Source: Levilactobacillus suantsaiihabitans (GTDB lineage: Bacteria > Bacillota > Bacilli > Lactobacillales > Lactobacillaceae). From it: a DNA stretch of 64,000 nt. Every line of letters begins with the position of its first letter. Within the stretch, counting starts at the first letter, position 1. The notes under the pieces were generated by a model that ran no database searches, was not told where the DNA came from, and saw only the letters and a list, made by a program, of their open reading frames with translations. The translations under genes and the position numbers were made by a program. This document shows positions 8,018 to 17,030 of this stretch, piece after piece. Location of the stretch: positions 1-64,000 of the forward strand of contig NZ_RKLX01000004.1 of assembly GCF_004745505.1 (NCBI RefSeq). The letters run 5' to 3'.

Positions 8018-8596
8018 TTACTTGATGCCGTAGTTGTCACCGTAATTGTGCCCCTGGGGGTTGGTTAGTTTGGCCAGCTTCTTACTAGTGTAGTAGTACG
8101 CAGTATTTTGGGGAAGGGATGCCAAATTAGTGTGATGCAAGACCTTGACCTTCTTACCATTGACCTTATCCGTCACAACCTTGTATTGTTCCCGGGCTCG
8201 CTTATAAGTCATGTCTTTCGGGAACTCCGGACTCCAGCCACCAAACCGCGTTTTAGCACCGGACTTGTAAGCAAAGATCCAGCTATCCTTGCCCTTTTGT
8301 AATTTCTTAGCCGGATTGTATTGGTGCAAATTAGACTTTGTCGTATGAACTTTACTAGTATCCCAGCCATTCCAGCTGTCGACAATCTTCTTGGCTGAAA
8401 TCTTCAGCTTACTGTAGACCAATTTCCCTTTATCATTCTTCTCATAGTGGTACCAGGTCCGCCGCAAAGACTTGGGAAGGGTCTTCAACGACTTTTTGGC
8501 CTTGGCATCCGCCGTCATGCTCGGCGTTGCGACGGTCACCGCTGCACCCATGGTAGTTGCGACCATGACGGCACTAAAGATTTTCATTAGTTTCAT
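8018..8596 (-). CDS. Secreted protein of unknown function
   Basis: A 192-residue protein with a signal peptide (about 1-31, ending TADAKA). The mature part is Lys-rich and carries WYHYEKNDKGKLVYSKLK, WNGWDTSKVHTT and a C-terminal YYYTSKKLAKLTN. This style is common in small exported lactobacillus proteins. AGAGGAG precedes the ATG. It is the last gene of a minus-strand run of four secreted proteins, 33 bp after the previous gene. No enzymatic motif is visible. Confidence 0.7.
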   Translation of the reverse strand: MKLMKIFSAVMVATTMGAAVTVATPSMTADAKAKKSLKTLPKSLRRTWYHYEKNDKGKLVYSKLKISAKKIVDSWNGWDTSKVHTTKSNLHQYNPAKKLQKGKDSWIFAYKSGAKTRFGGWSPEFPKDMTYKRAREQYKVVTDKVNGKKVKVLHHTNLASLPQNTAYYYTSKKLAKLTNPQGHNYGDNYGIK

Positions 8597-8629
8597 GTTA
8601 GTTGTCTCCTCTAATTTTGTAAAAATTAA

Positions 8630-9346
8630 CTAGCTCAAGTCGCCCACAGCGGTACTCAACGTTTGCGCAAACGTCTTCATGTTGGAATCGACTTGATCTA
8701 AATTATCCGCCGTAACTTGCATATTATCTAATTCTTTCGCCATTGCATCCATGTCAGAACGCTGAGAACCTGAGAAACGATTCTTAAATACGCCGTAGAT
8801 TTTTACCAGTGCATTTTTATCTTTCATAGCGTCCTTCTGAGCATCACTACCGTACCATGCCTCTCCGTAATTACTTGAAATTGAATCGGCCATGCCCTCA
8901 TACCCATCATCTCTATTAGGCTTATAGTATTGTTGATCAGCACTAGCCTGCATCAAAGCCTTCATATACGCAGAATAAGTACTGTACAACCGTTTTTGCT
9001 TATTAAACGGTGCCTTCCCAGCCGTCAAATACTTCTTGTAGATCCAACCGGCCTTCTTCCCGGACTTGATGTAAGCCAAGGTCGCCTTCTTACCATGATT
9101 CTTGATAACGGCCTTCTTCGTCGCCGTCCAAGTCGTGTAGCGGTACTTGCTCATCTTATATTTACGGTGTGTCAGCTTGGCACTGCTGTAGATGTTCCCG
9201 TGCTTGCCGTGATACGTCTTGTGAGCCACCTTACTGGTCGAAATGACCTTGACCTTGCTCTTGGCGCTGGCTGGGGTAGTCAGGCTGGGAGCGACTAACA
9301 CAAAGCTCAATGCAGTAATGATACTTGCTTTGAAAAATTTCTTCAT
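8630..9346 (-). CDS. Secreted protein with GW/SH3-like wall-binding segment
   Basis: A 238-residue protein with a Sec signal (1 to about 28, ending ASA). Residues about 40-110 read YHGKHGNIYSSAKLTHRKY ... WTATKKAVIKNHGKKA ... GWIYKKYL. This resembles the GW-like repeats used by lactobacilli for attachment to cell-wall polymers. The C-terminal 120 residues are acidic and helical, with no known motif. It lies 48 bp downstream of the CAP-domain gene and 33 bp upstream of the next secreted protein. Wall association is inferred; function is otherwise unknown. Confidence 0.7.
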   Translation of the reverse strand: MKKFFKASIITALSFVLVAPSLTTPASAKSKVKVISTSKVAHKTYHGKHGNIYSSAKLTHRKYKMSKYRYTTWTATKKAVIKNHGKKATLAYIKSGKKAGWIYKKYLTAGKAPFNKQKRLYSTYSAYMKALMQASADQQYYKPNRDDGYEGMADSISSNYGEAWYGSDAQKDAMKDKNALVKIYGVFKNRFSGSQRSDMDAMAKELDNMQVTADNLDQVDSNMKTFAQTLSTAVGDLS

Positions 9347-9394
9347 GATTTTTCAGTCCTATCTAGAACGTTTCGTTCTGTTGTATTTCCAACA

Positions 9395-10396
9395 CTATTT
9401 TGCTAACTTAAACAATTTCGTTTGATACTTAACGTTCTCATGATTGGTCAAATGACTAATCTTCACCGTGTAAGTATGGTTAACCTTGATTTTGCTTGCG
9501 GCTGGCACATACGAAATGCTGGTCTTAAACCAACCATAGCCCGTTTCACTGTTGTAATTGGTGATATGAGAAACCTTTACTGCCTTATGTGTCGTCTCAT
9601 CCTTGACCTTGACTGTTGGCTTCCGCGTGTTCTTGGTCTCACCAATTGAGTAGGTTAATGACCAAGTGGTATCTTGAACGGCACTGATTGGGAAAACCCC
9701 CGCTTTTGGAAAGGCCACTTCCTTAGCCGGTTCACCATAGGCCCGGCACTTAGCTCCACCTTCGAAGACTTTCAGATCGTTATAAATGCCAACTTGGCCG
9801 ACCCCCACCTCAACGGTATTGCCCAAAATCCATTCGCGGTGTCCCGGAATATAATCTGGTTGGCCATAATCGTTTATATAAGCTGACACAATATCAAACG
9901 GTTTGACATCATTCTCACCCAGATTACTATAGTTTGTCGCCTCAACCCCACGTTTCCAAGCAGCTTTCGGCACTGCTTTAGGGCGCTTTAGTCCCACCAA
10001 TCCATGAGCTAGCCCACCATCTGCAGCAGCCAACGTTGCGGCCCCGTACTGAGCATCTACGCTCCATTGTGGATTGGCAACCACCTTATTCAGGCCATAG
10101 ATTCCGCGATAAAAATTAACCGACTTGACTACAGCATTCGTGTATTTTTTGCTCAGCTTGCCGGGGTTAAAGTTCTTCTTTAAGGATGGCTTAGTTGCGT
10201 ACATCCCTTTAGTCGAATTCGGCAGGTGCTTAACCTGCTGTCGATAGTGCTTGATTGTTGCCCGTTCCTTAGCCGTAAAGGCTTGCTTTTCTGTCAGCGT
10301 TTTGGCTTTGGTCTTGGCCTCAGCTGGAGACAAGGTCAAGGTTCCACCAACCGTCAACGCTAAAAGACTGATGATCACATAGCGTATCTTTTTCAT
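9395..10396 (-). CDS. Secreted CAP-domain (SCP/PR1-like) protein
   Basis: A 333-residue exported protein with signal peptide (about 1-27, ending AEA). The CAP domain spans about residues 85-220. Signs are VNFYRGIYGLN, the conserved His of LAHGL, the Glu of NLGEND and the GHREWILG motif. A beta-rich C-terminal domain of about 100 residues follows. CAP proteins are widespread secreted proteins whose bacterial roles are mostly unknown; some bind lipids or wall components. It starts 18 bp after the stop of the upstream secreted-protein gene, so the two are co-transcribed. Confidence 0.82.
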   Translation of the reverse strand: MKKIRYVIISLLALTVGGTLTLSPAEAKTKAKTLTEKQAFTAKERATIKHYRQQVKHLPNSTKGMYATKPSLKKNFNPGKLSKKYTNAVVKSVNFYRGIYGLNKVVANPQWSVDAQYGAATLAAADGGLAHGLVGLKRPKAVPKAAWKRGVEATNYSNLGENDVKPFDIVSAYINDYGQPDYIPGHREWILGNTVEVGVGQVGIYNDLKVFEGGAKCRAYGEPAKEVAFPKAGVFPISAVQDTTWSLTYSIGETKNTRKPTVKVKDETTHKAVKVSHITNYNSETGYGWFKTSISYVPAASKIKVNHTYTVKISHLTNHENVKYQTKLFKLAK

Positions 10397-10414
10397 GACT
10401 ATTCTGCCCCCTAA

Positions 10415-10948
10415 CTACTTCGTCACCTTAAAACTCTTATTCGCCGACAACACGGTAAAGGCCTTCAACCCAGTCTTACCAGTGTACCCAGCCCGCAGCG
10501 TAACCTTCTTGACCTTCTTTTTGATCTTGAACGTCTTCTTGAACGTCAGCTTCTTGGTCAGCTTGGCGTACTTGATGCCGTTCTTGGTGGTGATTTTCAC
10601 CTTTTTAGCTGGTGTGAACACACTTAGCGGAATGTTGGTAACGACCAGTTTGCCGGAGACCTTCAGCGTCTTGCCAGACTTACTGCGCTTAGCCTTCACG
10701 TTGGTCAGCTTGTAGGTCCAGCGATTTTCCTTAACGCCACTTTGCGGATATAGACCCAATTTTGAAGCTTGATTAGCCGGGTACGACTTACCGTTGTATA
10801 CCACAATTATCTTGTCATGATCGTTAATCACTTGCGTCTTCATGAGCCTTTTCTTCTGCGCCTGTGCCACGGTCCCAGGACTCGCCACGACTATCCCGCC
10901 GAGTGTCACTGTTACCAGTAAACCGCTTACGATTTGCCTCAACTTCAT
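10415..10948 (-). CDS. Secreted Lys-rich protein
   Basis: A 177-residue protein that starts at 10948 because AGGAGG sits just upstream. A longer reading frame to 11062 lacks a site and has no signal-like start. The signal peptide is about 1-31 (ending AQAQ). The mature region holds short repeats rich in Lys and Thr (VKITTKNGIKYAKLTKKLTF, FKIKKKVKKVTLRAGY), giving a strongly basic, beta-rich protein. It is the first gene of the four-gene secreted-protein run. Function is unknown. Confidence 0.7.
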   Translation of the reverse strand: MKLRQIVSGLLVTVTLGGIVVASPGTVAQAQKKRLMKTQVINDHDKIIVVYNGKSYPANQASKLGLYPQSGVKENRWTYKLTNVKAKRSKSGKTLKVSGKLVVTNIPLSVFTPAKKVKITTKNGIKYAKLTKKLTFKKTFKIKKKVKKVTLRAGYTGKTGLKAFTVLSANKSFKVTK

Positions 10949-11139
10949 ATGTAAATTCCTCCTTTTACTGGACAACGGGCTCACCCACTGCCACCTGATT
11001 GCGGCTTTACCGGGCGGCGGCCACCGCCACTGACGGCTCGCTTCCCGATTTTCCCTCAACAATCTAAATCATACACTATGAGGGTGACACACTATGTCAC
11101 TCGAAAAATATTTTTGGGCCCAAATCAGCCTTTTTCGCA

Positions 11140-11186
11140 AAAAAAATCGCCCGCCTAGCCAAATTACTTGGCTAAACAGACGATGT
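11140..11186 (-). terminator. Terminator after the YfhO-family gene
   Basis: On the minus strand TTAGCCAA/TTGGCTAG with outer ATCG/CGAT pairing is followed by TTTTTTTT. Confidence 0.75.
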
Positions 11187-11191
11187 TGCGT

Positions 11192-14100
11192 TTAATTTTC
11201 AGATTGACGTCGCCAAAACCACGTCCACCCACCGGTCCCCGCCAAGATGACGAGTCCCAGGACAGTGAGCCAGCCACCGAGTCGCAAGCCCGGGGTGCGG
11301 TAGGTCAGCTTGATGCGATGCCGCCCTGGTGCTAAGCGGGCGCCGACAAAGCCGACGTTGACCTTCTTCAGTGGCGTGGCCTGACCATCGACGGTCAACT
11401 GCCAGCCCCGTGAATACGGAATCGACGTGGTCAAGATGCTGGCGCCAGATGATGCCGCGATGCCGCTCACGTGATTGTCGGTCACACGCAGCTGTTGCAA
11501 GCCCTGGCGTTTCAGCTGGGTCATGCGGCGAGTGTATGACTGGCCAAATGGCACGGCAATCAGCTTGGCCGATTTGAACGACAACTGCTTGACGCCCTTA
11601 AAGGTCAGGCGAATCGTGCGCCGTGGCTTGGTCGTGTACCCCAAGTTCAACAAGACTCGGTGCTTGGACTGGTAATCCGACAAGTTGCTTTGCCCCAGTT
11701 GACTGAAGCTGGTCACGTTTTGCTTACTACCAACGGTCATGGTGTAGGCACCGTCGCTGATGTTCCACAAGGCGTTACGCAACCGATTCAGCCGGGCAAT
11801 CCCGGTGAAAGCCTGGTTCTTAAAGGTCTGCGTGGTCTGTGAACCGTGGTACTTATCGGCCACACTGAACCCCTGCGCCTGAATGCCGGTGAGTTCGAGA
11901 TACAGCTCCGTCTTACGCGTTTGCTTGGGCGTCTTGACGTGCAGGTCAACGGCGATCGGGTGATTCTGATTGTCGCTGGTCAACCGCCGCAAGCCGTTCT
12001 GGTTTTGCGTCTGGTTGCGCCGTAGCGTTTGCCGGTTGGCCCGGGTCAATCGCCGCAACCGCGCATGATCGGTCCGAATGTTGACGGAGCGGTCCGGGTT
12101 GTGTTTCCGCAGGGACGGCCGTTGCGGCAAGGCCTCATCAGTCAGCAGTTGGTTACCCTGTTGCCGGAACGTGACCACCTTTTTCAGGCTGTCCAATACG
12201 GACCGGTCATCGGTCTTGGCTGTGTAGCCAATCTGCCGCGCACGACTCCGGTAGGTGGCTTGCGGCACGCCCGCCACGCGGCCGTCGATCAGTGCACCGG
12301 TCGTCAGGGCCTGTTCGCGGTCAACACCATTGAGGCGATTGAACTGGTTGGATGTCAACCGGTGAGTCTGCAGGTACGCCAACGGCAAGGCGTTCTTAGA
12401 TTCAAGCACCGTCGTGGCGTAGTTATTGCCCAGCCCATGGACCGGTCGATCCCGGAACTTGACCACTTTGCCGTGACGCTTAGCCGGTCGGTAGCCCGCC
12501 GGTAAGGCCTGCAGTCCCTGCTGATTGCTCCGGGCAAAGATGGTCTTCACGCCCAGCAGGTTGTTCAGCGTCGTGCGGCTATCCGCTTGGTTGATGGGCT
12601 TGTTCATTTTAAACTGGGCGTTGTCCAGCGCCTGACTAAAGTCCCCGACCGCCGCATTTTGTACGGAGAAGTAGCTCATGATGTCGTGGACGCCCAGGTT
12701 CATCCCCAGATTGGTCTTGGCCTCATTGGTGTAATTGTAGTACTTACTGGTGGCCGAGCGACTAAATCCGCTGGAACGCGTGACGGCCACCTCGGCGCCA
12801 TCCAAGACGTCGCGTTGATACCTGCTGGCCACGCCGCGCGGCAACAGTTGTTGACTGGCCCCGCCAGCGTTGGGATTGAAATACCCGTAGCCGTTGACCA
12901 CCAGGTTGATGCTCAACAAGGGCAGCAGCACGCGCCCCCACTGCTGCAACGTCCAGTGACCCCAGGTACCCCACAAAACGGCGCCTAACGTCAGTAACAG
13001 CAGCCCGTAAATCGTAAAATCATGCGGGTGATTGCTGTAGACGAAGCCGTTGGCCGCCCAAACGACCACCAGCAGTCCGATCACGCTCACGACCAGCGTG
13101 CGCAGGTCACCCCGCGTCAGCGTCGTCAGGTGGTCAACAAAGTGCAAGCCGGCCAGGCCCACCGGCAACGCCGCCAACAGTAACCAGCGTTGCGATGGCG
13201 TGGTCCCGCCATTCATCAGCGCTGGAATCGCCGGCAACAACGTGCCCACGCCCAGCAGAATGAAGCTGACATTTAGCCACCAGTACCGCCGGAAATGCCG
13301 CAGCACGTAGACCACGCCTAGAAAGGACAGGCCAGCCATGCCGACGTTGACCCAAAACCGCATGGGGTTCCCAGTCGTCAGTAGCGCGTTGGGCAACCGC
13401 AAGTAGTAGCTCACGGGAAACAGCCCGTACCCGTTGGCAAATTGCCCACCGGCCCGTGTCGAGGACAGCACGCCCAGCAGCGACGGGATGAAGAGCACCC
13501 CGGCTAGCAAAAAGCCCACGAGTCCGGCACTAATCAACCGCCGCACCAGCCGGCCCAGCGGCACGGTCAGCCGTTGACGCAGACTGCCGTAACGCAGCAG
13601 CGCGTAAACCAGGCTGCCGATCGCGAGTATGTAAGCAAAGTAGAAGTTGCTGATCAACGCTAGCCCGGTCACCACCGCCAGTGGCAGCCAGGAGCGCCCC
13701 CGGTAGACGTGGTCAATGCCGTACGCCAGCAACGGGAATAAAATCATCGGCAACAGGAAAAACGGGTGACGAATGCTAACGTAGAGGCTGTAGCCAGTAA
13801 ACGTGTACGCCAGCGTCGCTAACAGCTCGCTTAACGGCCGAAACGACCGCTGGTGGGCAAAGAACAAGAACGCCAACCCACTGGCGTAGAGCCGCAGTAA
13901 AATCAGCAGGTTGTACCCCATTTCCAACTGGTGTCGAGGAAACAGGCCAATCAAATAACTGAAAGGGTCGCCCAGCACGTAGTAGGAAAACGTGGTGAGT
14001 TTATCCGCCCCCAGGCCCAGATCCCACGACCACCCCGTCAGGCCGCCGTGGTGTAACCAGGTGTAAAATTTCACTAAGACCGGATAGTGTTGTGCCAAGC

Positions 14101-14215
14101 CGTCACCTTCCCAGATGAACGACTTACCCGTTAATAGAAAAATCCCATAAACGACTAATCCGAGCAAGAGAAAACAGCCCGTATAAGCCAGATAAATACC
14201 CCTCGTCCGTTTCAA
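11192..14215 (-). CDS. YfhO-family multi-pass membrane protein, putative glycosyltransferase of cell-wall polymers
   Basis: A 1007-residue protein of the YfhO family, close to the usual family length. The N-terminal half has about 12 hydrophobic helices. Its first loop carries SFIWEGDGLAQHYP and the GLGADKLTTFSYYVLGDPFS motif typical of the family. The C-terminal half is a large extracytoplasmic beta-rich domain (about 470-970), and a final helix near residues 978-998 ends in a basic tail. YfhO relatives are GT-C-type proteins linked to glycosylation of lipoteichoic acid or other surface polymers; the substrate here is unknown. It has its own terminator and no partner genes. Confidence 0.85.
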   Translation of the reverse strand: MKRTRGIYLAYTGCFLLLGLVVYGIFLLTGKSFIWEGDGLAQHYPVLVKFYTWLHHGGLTGWSWDLGLGADKLTTFSYYVLGDPFSYLIGLFPRHQLEMGYNLLILLRLYASGLAFLFFAHQRSFRPLSELLATLAYTFTGYSLYVSIRHPFFLLPMILFPLLAYGIDHVYRGRSWLPLAVVTGLALISNFYFAYILAIGSLVYALLRYGSLRQRLTVPLGRLVRRLISAGLVGFLLAGVLFIPSLLGVLSSTRAGGQFANGYGLFPVSYYLRLPNALLTTGNPMRFWVNVGMAGLSFLGVVYVLRHFRRYWWLNVSFILLGVGTLLPAIPALMNGGTTPSQRWLLLAALPVGLAGLHFVDHLTTLTRGDLRTLVVSVIGLLVVVWAANGFVYSNHPHDFTIYGLLLLTLGAVLWGTWGHWTLQQWGRVLLPLLSINLVVNGYGYFNPNAGGASQQLLPRGVASRYQRDVLDGAEVAVTRSSGFSRSATSKYYNYTNEAKTNLGMNLGVHDIMSYFSVQNAAVGDFSQALDNAQFKMNKPINQADSRTTLNNLLGVKTIFARSNQQGLQALPAGYRPAKRHGKVVKFRDRPVHGLGNNYATTVLESKNALPLAYLQTHRLTSNQFNRLNGVDREQALTTGALIDGRVAGVPQATYRSRARQIGYTAKTDDRSVLDSLKKVVTFRQQGNQLLTDEALPQRPSLRKHNPDRSVNIRTDHARLRRLTRANRQTLRRNQTQNQNGLRRLTSDNQNHPIAVDLHVKTPKQTRKTELYLELTGIQAQGFSVADKYHGSQTTQTFKNQAFTGIARLNRLRNALWNISDGAYTMTVGSKQNVTSFSQLGQSNLSDYQSKHRVLLNLGYTTKPRRTIRLTFKGVKQLSFKSAKLIAVPFGQSYTRRMTQLKRQGLQQLRVTDNHVSGIAASSGASILTTSIPYSRGWQLTVDGQATPLKKVNVGFVGARLAPGRHRIKLTYRTPGLRLGGWLTVLGLVILAGTGGWTWFWRRQSEN

Positions 14216-14453
14216 AAAATCTCCCCTTACCTAATTAATGGCGGCGCGGCCCCTTACCCCGAGGGACCGGCCGCTTACTCCTTCACTATAACGAGACAGG
14301 TCGCCACCGACAAGGGGTGACGGCATTTTGTAACCTGACTTTACAGACTGTAACGTGACTGTAGCAAAACATTAACACTTGCAATCTATCACTGTTGCAT
14401 AAGTGTGGCTAGACCAACCATTGTCGCCAATTATCGTTGCATGGTTGCAACAT

Positions 14454-14490
14454 AAAACGCCCAACCAGGAGGTCCCAGTCAGGCGTTCAA
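14454..14490 (-). terminator. Terminator after pgi
   Basis: AACGCC pairs with GGCGTT in a long hairpin just beyond the pgi stop; a short T-run follows on the minus strand. Confidence 0.55.
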
Positions 14491-14506
14491 TCGGTTCAAT
14501 TTAAGT

Positions 14507-15853
14507 TTAGAGCCGGGCGTTTAATTCCTTACCCAACTTTTCAAAACCAGGCTTGCCTAACAGGGCAAACATGTTGGTCTTGTAAGCTTCGACCCCTGGT
14601 TGGTTGAATGGGTTGATCCCGTTCAGGTAACCAGAAATGGCAACCGCTACTTCAAAGAAGTAGATCAGGTAGCCCAACGTGTACGGCGTTTGGTCAGGGA
14701 TGTGGACACTCATGTTCGGCACGCCCCCATCGGTGTGGGCTAAGACGACCCCTTGGTAAGCCTTGGTGTTGACAAAGCTCATTTGCTTGCCTTCCAAGTA
14801 CTTCAAGCCGTCCAAGTCATCGTCTTCGCTAGGCACGTCGACGTCGTTTTGTGGCTTATCGACCGTGATGACCGTTTCCATCAGGTTCCGGCGGCCTTCT
14901 TGGATGTATTGGCCCAAGGAGTGCAGGTCGGTACTGAAGTTAGCGGAAGATGGGTAGATGCCCTTTTGGTCCTTACCTTCGGATTCACCCATCAATTGCT
15001 TCCACCATTCTGCGAAGTATTGCAGGCGTGGTTCGTAGTTTTCCAGCAATTCGGTGGTGTAACCCTTGCGGTATAAGATGTTCCGCAAAGCAGCGTATTG
15101 GTAAGCTTCGTTTTGCGTTAAATCAGGGTTGGTGTAGGCGTCTTGGGCGTCAGCAGCCCCCTTCATTAATTCATCAATGTCCGCACCAGAAGCGGCAATT
15201 GGCAACAGGCCCACCGCCGTTAAGACGGAGTAGCGGCCACCCACGCCGTCGGGAATGACGAACGTTTCGTAACCAGCAGCGTCGGCTTCGGTCTTCAAAG
15301 CGCCCCGTTGCTTATCGGTCGTGGCGTAAATGCGACTCTTGGCGCCATCGACACCGTACTTCTTGATCAACTTATCCTTGAAGATCCGGAAGGCAATGGA
15401 CGGTTCCGTCGTGGTCCCAGACTTCGAGATGACGTTGACGGAGAAGTCGCGGTCCCCAATCAGGTTGATTAAATCGTGAACGTAATCTGGACTGATGGAG
15501 TTCCCGGCAAAGAAGACTTGAGGCCCTTGCCGCTTTTCAGCTGGCAGGTAGTTAAAGAAGGTGTCGTGTAAGAAGTCCACGGCCATCTTGGCGCCCAAGT
15601 AAGACCCACCGATACCGATGACAACTAAGACCTCGGAGTCGGAACGAATCTGCTTAGCAGCGGCCTTAATCCGCGCAAATTCAGCCTTATCATAGTCATG
15701 TGGTAACGCTAACCAGTCGCGGAAGTCACTACCAGCCCCCGTACCCTGACGTAATTCAGCGTCAGCGGCCGTAACGAGCGCTTGCATTTCTCCCAGTTCA
15801 TTGTCATGAATAAACGGATCAAGTTTGGAACGATCAAAGGCGATATGTGCCAT
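14507..15853 (-). CDS. pgi: Glucose-6-phosphate isomerase
   Basis: 448 residues, the normal length for lactobacillus Pgi. It interconverts glucose-6-phosphate and fructose-6-phosphate in the cytoplasm. The family signatures are clear: [13 protein letters not shown] (about 75-88), the sugar-phosphate loop [12 protein letters not shown] (about 140-152), [15 protein letters not shown], and the active-site [14 protein letters not shown] near the C-terminus. It is followed by its own terminator. Fructose-6-phosphate made here also feeds GlmS, encoded at the other end of the window. Confidence 0.98.
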   Translation of the reverse strand: MAHIAFDRSKLDPFIHDNELGEMQALVTAADAELRQGTGAGSDFRDWLALPHDYDKAEFARIKAAAKQIRSDSEVLVVIGIGGSYLGAKMAVDFLHDTFFNYLPAEKRQGPQVFFAGNSISPDYVHDLINLIGDRDFSVNVISKSGTTTEPSIAFRIFKDKLIKKYGVDGAKSRIYATTDKQRGALKTEADAAGYETFVIPDGVGGRYSVLTAVGLLPIAASGADIDELMKGAADAQDAYTNPDLTQNEAYQYAALRNILYRKGYTTELLENYEPRLQYFAEWWKQLMGESEGKDQKGIYPSSANFSTDLHSLGQYIQEGRRNLMETVITVDKPQNDVDVPSEDDDLDGLKYLEGKQMSFVNTKAYQGVVLAHTDGGVPNMSVHIPDQTPYTLGYLIYFFEVAVAISGYLNGINPFNQPGVEAYKTNMFALLGKPGFEKLGKELNARL

Positions 15854-15944
15854 ATTCAGATAACCTCACTTTTATTGTTATTGACTAGTCCATTATAACG
15901 CATTCCCCCCAAATGTAAATGGTCTAGTCCACAATTTTAGAGAA

Positions 15945-15983
15945 AATAAAAAGGACGACCAACCCACGTTAGCCGTCCGTTAT
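15945..15983 (-). terminator. Terminator after the GlcU-type transporter gene
   Basis: GGACG/CGTCC stem followed by TTTTTATTTT on the minus strand, just after the transporter stop codon. Confidence 0.6.
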
Positions 15984-15985
15984 AA

Positions 15986-16849
15986 CTATTTCATTAAACC
16001 AAGCGTAACCCCACCAACGATGACTAAAAGTGACCCGATGGTGATGTAGACCATTTCGCGACTGGTCTTCCGTTCACCCAGTAACCAGATGCTCCCGAAG
16101 GTGGAAATAACGATCCCACATTGCGCCAGGGAGTAGCTGATCGCCAGGCCGACCGTTGGAATAGACATGAACATGAAGAAGTTCCCAATGCCCCAGACCA
16201 AACCAGTCATGATGTTCTTGGCCGTAGCCTTGTGCCAGACCTTTTGCCGCGAGAACATCACGAAGATCAAGGCGCCTAACACCATTCCCAAGGATTGCGG
16301 GAATAAGATGGTCTTGGAATCCAACCCGGAGGCCGTAACGATAACCGTGTAGAGCACGTAACCAATCGTGGAAATCACGATGGCCACGGCCCCTTTACCG
16401 GCTTCAACCGGTTGGCTCGTGCCAGCAGCGGCCCGTTTGTCACGCAAGGAAGTCATGACGGCCCCGATGATCAAGACGATGACGGCGATAGTCCCCATCG
16501 TGACCATCTTGGTGGTCTTCCATTCGTGGAACAACAGGACTCCGGCCAACGCCGTCCCTACCAGTTGTAAACCGGTCGAAATTGGCACCGTCCGTGAGAT
16601 TCCAATGAACTTCATGGATTGGAACTGTTCAAATTGCCCCACGGCCCAGCAAAGCCCAGATGCGACCCCGACCAACATTGACATGCCAGTCAAAGCACTG
16701 TGGAAGTAGACCAATGAGAAAATCCCGAACAAAACGGCCCCAGCGGTCATCCCCAACGTTTGTTGGTAAGACGTCCCACCTAAGCGGCCACTGATCAATC
16801 CAATACTACCCCAACACAACGCCGGGATTAAAGCTAATAATATACCCAT
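15986..16849 (-). CDS. glcU: Sugar uptake protein of the GRP (glucose/ribose porter) family
   Basis: A 287-residue protein with ten hydrophobic helices in the DMT fold. The N-terminus MGILLALIPALCWGSIGL and the SGLCWAVGQFEQ helix are characteristic of GlcU/RbsU-type uptake proteins, which carry unphosphorylated glucose or ribose by proton symport. The start at 16849 follows GAGG at 8 bp; upstream residues in the longer frame are not membrane-like. A cre-like sequence (16891-16904) lies upstream, suggesting CcpA control. Placement next to pgi fits glucose, but the substrate cannot be read from the sequence. Confidence 0.88.
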   Translation of the reverse strand: MGILLALIPALCWGSIGLISGRLGGTSYQQTLGMTAGAVLFGIFSLVYFHSALTGMSMLVGVASGLCWAVGQFEQFQSMKFIGISRTVPISTGLQLVGTALAGVLLFHEWKTTKMVTMGTIAVIVLIIGAVMTSLRDKRAAAGTSQPVEAGKGAVAIVISTIGYVLYTVIVTASGLDSKTILFPQSLGMVLGALIFVMFSRQKVWHKATAKNIMTGLVWGIGNFFMFMSIPTVGLAISYSLAQCGIVISTFGSIWLLGERKTSREMVYITIGSLLVIVGGVTLGLMK

Positions 16850-16890
16850 AATGCAAACCTCAACTCTCGTTTCATTTCTGACAATCTCTC

Positions 16891-16904
16891 TGTAAGCGCT
16901 TTTT
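16891..16904 (-). promoter_or_regulatory. Possible cre (CcpA) site upstream of glcU
   Basis: AAAAAGCGCTTACA on the minus strand matches the core of the catabolite-responsive element. Only the first two positions depart from the usual TG. Confidence 0.4.
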
Positions 16905-16958
16905 AAATGCAATTGTAAGTTTAATTGTTTCTTTGAGAAAAGTAAACCATTATTGCGC

Positions 16959-16986
16959 AAAAAAAGACCATTTGGTCAATGGTCTA
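16959..16986 (-). terminator. Terminator after the RlmI-like gene
   Basis: AGACCATT/AATGGTCT hairpin followed by TTTTTTT on the minus strand. Confidence 0.85.
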
Positions 16987-17030
16987 TCCTACCAAGTGGT
17001 CTTCCTTGCATCTGTTTTCAATCGTTTTCA

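Noticed and set aside
6028-8020. Complete prophage or integrative element
   Set aside because: Only an integrase and one small gene are present; no structural, replication or transfer genes and no second copy of the tRNA-Gln 3' end could be seen.
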